This document shows positions 45,371 to 55,300 of a stretch of 64,000 nucleotides of DNA, one piece after another. The stretch is from positions 1 through 64,000 of the forward strand of contig CAZRUA010000006.1 in assembly GCA_964603125.1 (NCBI GenBank). Direction: 5' to 3'. Origin of the DNA: CAZRUA01 sp964603125. Its GTDB lineage: Bacteria; Bacteroidota; Bacteroidia; B-17B0; Aurantibacillaceae. Within the stretch, counting starts at the first letter, position 1, and every line of letters starts with the position of its first letter. Position numbers and translations under genes: made by a program. The notes under the pieces were generated by a model. It was not told the DNA's origin and searched no databases. It saw only the letters and a list, made by a program, of their open reading frames with translations.

Positions 45371-46351
45371 CTACTTTTGGGTACCACCTATCTTTTTTGC
45401 TCCTGGTTTAAAATATTTTGGAACACCTCCAATTGGCGTGGTGTAGAAAGGCATAGCTTCGTTGTATTGATTTTTAATATTAACAACTATATTATTATTC
45501 TTAGTATCCTTATGCTTTACAAACTGTATATCTAATGATGTATTATGCTCCTTTTCCACCACTGAATGAATATTTTCGAACCATACACCATCAGCCGATG
45601 ATTTCATCATTTCTCCTTTATTAGCTACAGAAACTATCCTTATCTCTCCATCATCATCAAAATCAAAAACATTAACCTTTACCTTTAAAACATTGGTAGT
45701 TATAAAAGGATACAAGTGAGAAACACTACCTTTTTTATCGGAAAGTCGGAACGAATATTCATAAGAAAAAGAATTTCCACCATCAATTTTTTTATTTTCA
45801 TTTTTATCAGACGATAAAAACAACTTATACAAATTTCCATCATCCCCATCTAAGCCTTCAATAATAATTTTAAAAACATAACCTCCCATATCCGGTTGCA
45901 GTTCTCCATCAACAGGATTTAATGGGCCGATTGAAAACCACTTATTATCGTAGGTAGAAGTTTTATCAAAAGTGTGCGTTGCTAATTGAACACCTGCATT
46001 GTATTTACCAACTGGGTCTTGTCCACGGGAATCAGGGTTAGAATGTGCTCCTTTACCTCCATAAACAGTAAATTTTGTTTTACTATTAAAATCTGCGTGA
46101 GCCTCATCGTTTGCTCCTCCAATTTCTGGATCAAACACATTTATGTACAAAGGTCTTTTTTCAGTTACAGGAACTACGAAAAAGAAAATCTGAACAAAAT
46201 CATCATCCCCCCAATTCTTGTCAGCTTTCTTACTAAAGGTTGTTAGAAAGGGAATTTTCTCATCTTCAGAAGGAGCTTGTTGAAAGCCCATTACTAAAAT
46301 TAATGAGAAAGTAACTAAACATGCTAAAGCAATTATATTTCTTTTTTTCAT
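45371..46351 (-). CDS. Unknown exported protein in the surface-protein operon
   Basis: 326 aa, family not recognised. Signal peptide or anchor MKKRNIIALACLVTFSLILV. The middle is rich in Asp, Gly, Lys and Asn with beta-strand character (YVFKIIIEGLDGDDGNLYKLF, FDFDDDGEIRIV), and could bind calcium by its acidic loops, but no EF-hand or other known motif is clear. It has no lipobox. It lies between the OmpA/PKD protein (TAAATG junction) and the SpoIIE sensor (one base), so its product is probably made with them. A periplasmic link between envelope proteins and the sensor is only a guess. Confidence 0.7.
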   Translation of the reverse strand: MKKRNIIALACLVTFSLILVMGFQQAPSEDEKIPFLTTFSKKADKNWGDDDFVQIFFFVVPVTEKRPLYINVFDPEIGGANDEAHADFNSKTKFTVYGGKGAHSNPDSRGQDPVGKYNAGVQLATHTFDKTSTYDNKWFSIGPLNPVDGELQPDMGGYVFKIIIEGLDGDDGNLYKLFLSSDKNENKKIDGGNSFSYEYSFRLSDKKGSVSHLYPFITTNVLKVKVNVFDFDDDGEIRIVSVANKGEMMKSSADGVWFENIHSVVEKEHNTSLDIQFVKHKDTKNNNIVVNIKNQYNEAMPFYTTPIGGVPKYFKPGAKKIGGTQK

Positions 46352-48523
46352 TTAATTTACAATTAACAATTCTATTCTTCGCGCTAAATCGGGTGATAAA
46401 TTTTCTTCCGGATTAATAATCAATTGGCGTTTAATTAATTCTGGATCAACTTTTCGCTTCACAAGATAATCAATAATTCCGTCAGAGCGTTTTTTGCTTA
46501 ATTTCATGTTATAATCCAAAGAACCTATGCCATCAAAATGTGTTATAATGAAAACACTATTCGGTTTTGTAAGCTCAATTTGCTGAATTAATGAGTCTAA
46601 ATCGCCGATGTACTTCTTATCAAAGGTCTTAACATTGTACTTAAAATAAACCTTTAATGCATTGGTGTTTACATATTCAGCATCATACAAAACATTACGA
46701 ATATTATCTCCTTGATCTGAAATTATTTTCCCTTTGTTATAACCTATAACAATGGCCTTATCAAAACCATGTTGCTTTGCCTTTTCAAAATAAGGATAAA
46801 TCTCGCTTAATGTTTTTTCATCTCCAGAAGTGTATCTATAAACACTATCTTCTTTAGATTCAATAACCTTCTCAACGCCTTCAAAAATACCTGTATGTGT
46901 TTCCAATTGCTGTTTTGAAAAACCTAAATTTACTCTAAATCTCAAGCTATCTATTCCTTCAGTTGAGTAAATAAAATGCTTGTCATCATCCTTTACGTTT
47001 AATAATTTTAGTATAGCTTGCCTGTCGCTAAGTTCTCCTATTCGAATTGTTTTTTCAGCACATATCATTCGTTTAACTTTTGTTGAATCATTTTGAATCA
47101 CCGCACCTAACTTAACTAAATAATCTCCCTTTTTACTAAAAGAGAATTTCGTTCTTGTTCCCTTAGCAAAAAGTGTATCACCAAATATCCACCAATACTC
47201 TAGTATAGAGTCGTTTTCAAACTTAGAAAAACCAGCGTTGAAGGTCACAGGTTCCCTCACAACAAGAGGCGACTCAGCCTTTATTATTAATCCTAGAGGT
47301 GGAGTAACTTCCAATTCGTAACTCATTTCATTGTAAAACACTTCACCTGATTCCTTTTCAATAACATTTAAATCAACTTTGTACAATCCAGGTTTATCAA
47401 AACAATAATCAACTTGCAAGCCTCTCTTTTTTACTCCGTTTCCGAAATCCCATTCGTACGAGGTACTCAGCGTATCGCCACTTGCTAAAGTAGATTCCTC
47501 AAAAAAATTATAACACATGGATTCATCAGTAACAACACATGAATCAAATTTTGGTATTTGATCTACAAAATAATAAATGTCATCTTTAAAAAGAGTATCT
47601 CTATTAGATGAAAAATATCCTTTGTCCCCATTTTCATTTGCACTCAAACCGAAATCATCATAAGCAGAATTTACTGGTTCAGATAAATGCTCTACAATAT
47701 CTTTTACAACACGAAACCTATACACATCCATTCCTCCATAACCACCAACTTTATTGGAAGAGAAATATAAATCATTATTTGCCAAACTAGGAAAAAGTTC
47801 GTTAGATGAAGAGTTGACTTTAGAACCCAAGTTAACTGGCTCAGTCCATTTCCCATTTACAAAATCACTTCGGTAAATATCCATTCCTCCGAAACCTCCC
47901 TTTAAATCAGATGAAAAATAAAGAGTCTTACCATCTTCAGAAATACTTGGATGACAAAAAGAATTTAATTTATTACATACAGGGTGAAGCTTAGGCGAAG
48001 ACCATTTACCATTTATAATTTCACAATAATAAATTTGAAGTTTATGATTCACATGGTTATCATCGTACAAAAACTTTAAACTTTTATCGTTAGTGCTAAA
48101 AACAAAATAGTTACCCGATTTAGCTAAAGATATTGGCCCATCATTATTAACACTATTAACATGATGCATTTTAACAGGCTTTTCAAACCTGATGGAATCT
48201 ATTTGCTTCGCCGAATAAATATCTGTATAGTGTAATGTAGTATCGTGATTAGTATATACAATTCCAATATTTTCCCTTCTGCTTGAAACGAAATACATTT
48301 TTTTGTTATAAAGCAATGGAGCAAAATCAAAGTCTTTACTATTGATATTGACTTTACTTACAGCATACTTGGCTTTAAAGAGTGGAGCAATAGCAGTATC
48401 AGCGCTTTGTGAAAAAACACTTGAACATATGGCTACTAAAACCAATAATAATATTCTCTTAAAAGAATCTAACACTCTTTGAATTAATTTTATATTTAAA
48501 TAAGTAACGTAACATAAACTCAT
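46352..48523 (-). CDS. OmpA family protein with PD40 propeller and PKD domains
   Basis: 723-aa envelope protein. After an N-terminal signal region (SFKRILLLVLVAICSSVFSQ) come PD40/WD40-like repeats (about 45-320; LYFSSDLKGGFGGMDIYRS, LYFSSNKVGGYGGMDVYRF), one or two PKD-type domains (about 340-500; YEWDFGNGVKKRG, YWWIFGDTLFAKG), and an OmpA_C-like domain (about 620-723). Here the peptidoglycan contacts look complete: Asp in ITHFDGIGS and Arg in NMKLSKKRSDG. The ATG at 48523 overlaps the upstream PorP gene by 65 bases; a GTG at 48475 would give a better signal peptide and a shorter overlap. Part of the surface-protein operon, between PorP and the unknown 326-aa protein. Confidence 0.88.
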   Translation of the reverse strand: MSLCYVTYLNIKLIQRVLDSFKRILLLVLVAICSSVFSQSADTAIAPLFKAKYAVSKVNINSKDFDFAPLLYNKKMYFVSSRRENIGIVYTNHDTTLHYTDIYSAKQIDSIRFEKPVKMHHVNSVNNDGPISLAKSGNYFVFSTNDKSLKFLYDDNHVNHKLQIYYCEIINGKWSSPKLHPVCNKLNSFCHPSISEDGKTLYFSSDLKGGFGGMDIYRSDFVNGKWTEPVNLGSKVNSSSNELFPSLANNDLYFSSNKVGGYGGMDVYRFRVVKDIVEHLSEPVNSAYDDFGLSANENGDKGYFSSNRDTLFKDDIYYFVDQIPKFDSCVVTDESMCYNFFEESTLASGDTLSTSYEWDFGNGVKKRGLQVDYCFDKPGLYKVDLNVIEKESGEVFYNEMSYELEVTPPLGLIIKAESPLVVREPVTFNAGFSKFENDSILEYWWIFGDTLFAKGTRTKFSFSKKGDYLVKLGAVIQNDSTKVKRMICAEKTIRIGELSDRQAILKLLNVKDDDKHFIYSTEGIDSLRFRVNLGFSKQQLETHTGIFEGVEKVIESKEDSVYRYTSGDEKTLSEIYPYFEKAKQHGFDKAIVIGYNKGKIISDQGDNIRNVLYDAEYVNTNALKVYFKYNVKTFDKKYIGDLDSLIQQIELTKPNSVFIITHFDGIGSLDYNMKLSKKRSDGIIDYLVKRKVDPELIKRQLIINPEENLSPDLARRIELLIVN

Positions 48524-49346
48524 GGCTTCCGCCCGAATAATGCCTTATGCTTGTAAGAGTAAAATCATATCCATAACCTAAATTTAATTGGTCATTTAAC
48601 TTTAAATCTAAAAAAGCATATGCAGCATCTTTGGTTCTATACCCCACACCGAAACCAAAAAAATGTTTAATATAAAATGTAGAAGTAATATCTGCTTCGA
48701 TAGGAGAATTCTTAATATACTTAACCAAGACAGAAGGTTTAATTGACAAGTCTTCTGAAGGATGGAAAACATAAGCCGTAAACAAATTAGCTGACATGAA
48801 TTTATTTAAACTAGAATTATCAAATCTAATTAGCTTAGGGAAAGACAATCCTGCAACCAAATTATCATTGTTATAATAAATACCTGCTCCAAACTTAGGA
48901 TAAGCTTTTGTTTGAACAGGAAGTTGATAACTCGGATCGTTTAAATCAGTTGTCTTAATCAAACTCCAATCATTTCTTAAAACATCTATACCTGCCTGCA
49001 AACCCATTGCAATTTTCCCTTTACCCAAATTCAATCTATATGCATAAATACCATTCCACTCTGTTCGGTTACTAATACCATATTTTTCACTTACTATAGA
49101 TAGACCCACATTTAAATGTTTATTCTTCAGTGGAGAATGGGCAGCGAAATTTAGACTTCTTGGCGCTCCAACAAAACCACTCCATTGATTACGAACAACA
49201 GATGTAACATTTAATGCATCTTGACTACCTGCATAAGCCGGATTAATTAGCAAACCAGAATAAATATATTGACTATAAAATTGCTGGTGTTGTGCGTTTA
49301 CTTTCGCAAACACAAACAAAACAAATATAATTAGCCATTTTTTCAT
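48459..49346 (-). CDS. PorP/SprF family outer-membrane protein (likely partner of the giant protein)
   Basis: 295-aa outer-membrane barrel with signal peptide (MKKWLIIFVLFVFAKVNAQ). The PorP/SprF start is typical: HQQFYSQYIYSGLLINPAYAG, then SVVRNQWSGFVGAPRSLNF. The end SGGSHEFMLRYLFKYK is also family-like. SprF in Flavobacterium is needed for secretion of its neighbour SprB (family knowledge), and this copy sits directly after a giant T9SS cargo gene, with a TAAATG junction, so it is probably the dedicated partner. It differs in sequence from the porP copy beside gldJ (for example the basic tail is absent). Confidence 0.92.
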   Translation of the reverse strand: MKKWLIIFVLFVFAKVNAQHQQFYSQYIYSGLLINPAYAGSQDALNVTSVVRNQWSGFVGAPRSLNFAAHSPLKNKHLNVGLSIVSEKYGISNRTEWNGIYAYRLNLGKGKIAMGLQAGIDVLRNDWSLIKTTDLNDPSYQLPVQTKAYPKFGAGIYYNNDNLVAGLSFPKLIRFDNSSLNKFMSANLFTAYVFHPSEDLSIKPSVLVKYIKNSPIEADITSTFYIKHFFGFGVGYRTKDAAYAFLDLKLNDQLNLGYGYDFTLTSIRHYSGGSHEFMLRYLFKYKINSKSVRFF

Positions 49347-52300
49347 TTACTTATCTCGCTTAATAATTAAAAAACCACTGTACTTATTAGAACCAGAAAC
49401 TTCCAAAATATAATAATATGTGTCGTCAACCAATTCCTTGCCATCATTACTCAATCCATTAAAATCATTTTTATAATTATCGGATTCGAAAACAACATTT
49501 CCCCATTTATTAAAAACAACAAACCTTACGTTATCATCTAATTGAATTCCCGGGACTACAAAAAATTCATTTGATCCGTCACCATTAGGGGAAATAGCGT
49601 TCGGCAAATCAATCTTTGCGTATGTTATTCTAACTTCATCAACCGAGGCAGGACAAACTCCATTTGTAATTGTCCATAACAAAACCGTTTCTCCTAAAAT
49701 ATAATTGCTAACTGATATAGTGGGTGAATTTACATTGTCAATGTTTGCTGCACCAGTGTATATTGACCAAACAGCAGTTCCAATTGCCGGTATGTTTCCA
49801 GAGATATTTAAACTTGCTCCTTCACCTATCAAATCAGAACTAGCAATAGCGGTTGATGGCAACTGGTCAACATTTACCATAACAGTATCGGTACTGCTCA
49901 AACAAACCCCATTGGAAACAGTCCAAACATATTCATTAGGTCCTAAAGAGAATCCACTTAAGGCAGTAGATGAACTTTGAGATGAGGCAAAATTACCAGT
50001 ACCACTTAAAACAGTCCAGTTACCAGTACCGTTTAAAATAGGACTTGCATTTAAGCTAACATTAGAATTATCTTCACAAACTGTTTGATTGAGACCTGCA
50101 TTTGCTGAAGATGGCCTATGATCAACATGAATAACAATTGTATCCTTAGAAAAACTACATGGAGAAGTTGATATAGTCCAAACCAAAGTATTAATACCAA
50201 AATCTAAATTACTTATGGAACTATTGGCTAAACTTGGATTAGAAAAAATTCCACTTCCTGAAACAACAGACCAAGAACCAATACCGTGACCAGGAATATT
50301 TGCACTCAATGAAATAGATGACAATGTATCACAAACAATCATATCAGCTCCTGCTACAGCAACACTGAGCGTATCAAAAATTTCAATTACTGTTGAACAG
50401 GTTGATGAATTACCCGAAGCATCTACAACAGAATAAGTTAAAGTATTAAAACCTAGATTAAACAAACTACCATTTGCCGTGTTACTACCCGATAAAACAG
50501 TTGCTCCAGAAACTGTATAAGAAGTGCTTTGCACTGTACAATTCTCAAATACCACAGGACTAATATTAGTTAAAACAGCCCCACAAACTCCCAAATCATT
50601 TTCTTTACGAATACTTGAAGGACATTGAAGCACGGGTTTAATTGTATCTACTACTGAAACAACAAAAGAGCAAGTATCTGTTAAACCTGCAATATCAGTG
50701 GCTAAATATTTTATCGCATAGTTACCTACACCAACTAAAGAACCATTAACCACTCCTTGAATCTGACTTATTGTTGGCGAAGGACAATTGTCTATAACAG
50801 TTGGCGCAGCCCAATTAACAGAAACGCCACAACTAGTTTGTCCAACATAAGTAACAATATTACTTGAACAATTGACTATTATTGGCTTCAAAGTATCCGT
50901 TACTGTTATTGAAAATGCGCATGAACTTGAATTCCCATTTACATCGCTTATTGTATAAACAACATTATTCAAACCATGATTAAATAGATTACCGCTGGCA
51001 TTATTATTTCCAGAAAATGAACTAGCACCTGTAACATTAAATACAATCGAGACTACTGAACAATTATCAGAATATGTAGGGCTAATGTTTAAAATTGTTG
51101 CGCCACAGCTATTTAAATTATTCGCTTGTGTAAACGAATTAGGGCATGTAATAGTTGGTGCAACAGTATCAACCACAATTATATTAAAGTCGCATGTATC
51201 TGTTAAACCTGAAGCATCAGTTGCTACATAAATTATTTTATGAGTACCTACTGAAAAAACAGAACCGCTAACACCTCCTTGCACTTGATTTACAGAAACA
51301 CTTGAACAATTATCATTAGCAACTGGAGCAATCCAATTAGCTGTGGCGCCGCAGCTCGAGCTTGAAGCGTAAACAGTAGTATCCGCAGGGCAATTCACAA
51401 ATAAAGGCTTTGTGGTATCAACAACTGTAACAGTAAATGCACACGATTGAGAATTTCCACTAACATCTAAAACAGTGTAATTAACACTACTTAATCCTAC
51501 GTTAAAAACATTACCACTCACATCATTTAAACCTGCTAATGAGCTTACACCTGTAACAGAATAATTGACGGATAATACACCACAATTTTCATTTACTACA
51601 GGAGCAGCTGAAATAATTGTTGCAGAGCAGTTAGCGGCATCATTTAGTTTAACAATATTTGCTGGACAAAGCACAATTGGTTTTATAGTATCCAAAACGT
51701 TGACAGAGAAACTACAACTCGAGCTATTTCTGCTAGAATCATAAACGGTATAAAGTATGTTACTTAAACCAACATTAAAAAAATTGTTACTTGCATCATT
51801 TAAACCATTTAACACTGTAGCTCCAGAAGATGAATAAACAATACTATCAACAAAACAATTATCATTATAAATAGCATTAAGTCCGGCTAATAATTTACCG
51901 CAAGCATTTGAACTAGAATAAGAAGTAACATTTGCAGGGCAAAGCAATGAGGGTTTAACCGTATCAATAACATTAATAACGAAATCGCATGTGTCAGTCA
52001 AACCATATGAATCGGTAGCAACATGAACTATATGATGAACTCCTGTACCAAAATTACTTCCACTTGCTTGCCCTTGTATTTGAGAAATTACAGTGCCTGT
52101 ACAATTATCTATTACCATTAAACTTGGCCAAGAAACATTTGCCAAACAATTGCTATTAGCAAAAACACTTATGGTATCAGGGCAATTAATAAAGCTTGGT
52201 GCAATTGTATCTGCAATTGAAACTGTGAAAGCGCAAGTTCCAACATTTCCTGATGAGTCAGTTGCTGAATAAACAACATTACTTAAACCAAGATTGAAAA

Positions 52301-55300
52301 AATTACCGCTTGCATCATTAATACCTGAAAAGTTACTTGCACCAGTTACAGTATACTGAACGCTTTTCATAGCACAATTATCACTAAATAAAGTTGGACC
52401 AGCATTTAAAACGTTTGCACCACAGGAATTTAAATCATTCGATTTAACAATATTTGAAGGACAATTTATAACTGGAGAAACATTATCAATTACGTTAACA
52501 TTAAAACTACAGGAAGAAGTTAAGCCCGTATTATCAGTAGCTAAATAACTAATTGTAGTAGTACCCTTAGGGAAACTTGAACCACTTGTTGGTCCAGCAG
52601 TTTGTACAATAGTTGCGGCAGGACAATTGTCTGAAACAGTTGGTGCCACCCAATTAACAATTGAGGAACAAGAAGTACCATTTGTTACAGCATTAATATT
52701 TGCCGGACAATTTAATATTACAGGAGCTGAATTAGAAACTGAAAAACCATTTGAATTTATAATATCAATGGCAGAAGCTGTATTATTACTTGACCCGCCA
52801 ATTCCATCATCTGAAATTAAAATAGAAATATCTAAATCGGAATTTACCGAGCATAACGTTGAAATATCTGCTTCAAAACTAAAAATATAGTGTTGAGTTT
52901 GACCAACCGAACAGCTATAGTATCCTTGATTTCCATCGCCAAATAGCAAATTAGGAGCTGTATGACTAAAATTCCAATGAATTTGATTGTTTACAGATGA
53001 ATAATTTGTAACCCAAACTCCTGATTGATAAAAACCAGCAGATGAAGTATTTGGTAAAACATTAGTAATATTGGTATAACAAGAACCTAAACTCATTTGC
53101 ACAGAATCCAACCACTCAAAACCATTAGGATTTGCTATGTAAAAATCGTGGCTTATTGTTACGTGTTGACATGGCTGTACATTTAATGAAGCTGTATTAT
53201 TTACTTTTGGAATAATACCATCATTATTCAAATCTCCCGAACAAGTACCATAGGTATCAAATTCAACACCCGATTCGATGCAATCAAAAGTGATATCATA
53301 ACTACTAATTCCGTCATTAACCGCATCTACCACCAAGTAATAAGTAGCTGGTCCAACTGCATCAAAAACCATTACATTCGTACCATTAGCAAATTTTTGA
53401 CTTAATTTATTAAAAGGTGAAGACGATAAACATGTATTACTTGGACAGGTACTTCCTACCCAGAACACTTCAGCTGCAGCATCATTAGCATCAACTAAAT
53501 TCGACATTGTAACTTGAATTTTAGTATTTCCTGTTGGAACATTTATTTGATAATACATATCCTCTCCTGGAGTGCTGTAAGCTGAGCATGAGAAATTACT
53601 GGCTTTATTTCCCTTACCAATAGTAGTTTCGTTAAGATAGCTTGAACCACAAGAAACCAACTTGGGATTTAAAGGTGATGTTACTGTTAAAACAAAAGAA
53701 CAAGTTGCTGAATTCCCTTTAGAATCAGAAGCTGTTAATGTGATAGTTTGATTTCCAATACCCAAATTAGTTCCAGGTATAGGACTTTGCGATAGAGTAA
53801 CCGAACCACAATTATCCGAAGCCGCTGCCAATCCTGTGTAATCAGGCAAAACAAAATTACAAGATGGATTTGAGAAAGCAACAAAGTTAGCTGGACATGA
53901 AAGTAAGGGTTTAACAGTATCGGTTACAACACTAACAAACGAAGAAGCAGAAACACAGCCCGGGGCCGAAACGGTCCATTTATAAATATTTGTTCCATTA
54001 GGAATTGAATTGACTGAAGAATTAGCGGAAGAAGCTGTCGCAAAAACTCCACCTCCAGATTGCAATGACCAAAGTCCAGAACCTACTAGAGGAGCCGCAG
54101 CTGCCATTGTAGCTGTATTACCACATATTAATTGATTTGTCCCAGCATTTGCAACCAAAGGTCCTCCAGCAGCGCAGTCAAACTCAACAATAAACAATCT
54201 ATTTGCATCTGTTACATCATCCCATGTTCCTAATAAAGCTGAAATAACAACAAAATCTGAGTTCAATAAATTATCTGGTTGTAATAACGACCAATTAGAA
54301 TAAGAAAAGGTTTCTCCAGATGTCCATTGCCAAATACCTTCAACATTAGCATCGCTTAATCCTATCCATCTAGAACTTAGATTAACACCTAAAAAGCCAT
54401 TTTCGCCCGCACTAGTTATCGACACTAGGTGACCACCTAAACTATTTGCAATACTATCTGCATCATGCCAATTAGCAGTTTGAGTTGACACAAAGTAACT
54501 ATGCCCGCCAAAAGCCCCTAAAGATGTGTAGTTACTCATGTCTATACTGCATGCACAAAAATTAGGACTTGCGGTACTATAAGTCGGAGAATAAACAATT
54601 AAAGTGGAACCCAGCATTTCGCTTTGATATTGAGCTTCTATCCATTCTGGAGTTCTGGCTTTGTTTGAAATACGCAATTCATCTAACTTTGCATTTAAAT
54701 CGTTGGAACTTGGATTTTGATCTTGACCTATTTGCAAAGCCGAAGCTATTCCGCCATTTGCAATCTGACTACTTAAAAATGGAACACTGGTTCCAACTTG
54801 TTGACCATCTAAATAAAATTTAACTAGCAAATTTGTATTATCCCTTGTTACTGCAATTTTATGCCATGTGCCATTTGCTATAGAAACAGGTACAGTTGAT
54901 TTCATATAAACATCAACTCCTGCTCCATTCTCCCAATACAGTTGCATTTTATTTGCATCTACACCCGAACCAATGATATTAAAAAAATAATTATAATTCG
55001 TTGCATTAGTTTCACCAACTGCTGATGAGGAAAAAACAACATTTTCGTTAACCCCTGCTTGCAAAGCATTAAAATTAACCCAGGCTTCTAGAGTTAAATC
55101 GCCATTTATTTGCAAGGCCGGCGTACTAGAGATTGAAAGCATTTGACCTGCAGTAATCTCCTGTCCGTCAGCAACAATAGAAGATGAAACATTATTAGTT
55201 CCACTGCTATTTAAGTTAAAACCATTTGAAGTTGCATCATCTTCATTCGTATTCAAATGATAAACTCCTTTGTAATTATTGTCCCAAACTAAAAATGATG

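Noticed and set aside
45370..45387. GTG start for the SpoIIE sensor
   Set aside because: Would overlap the preceding stop and put charged residues before the signal peptide; ATG at 45369 fits better.
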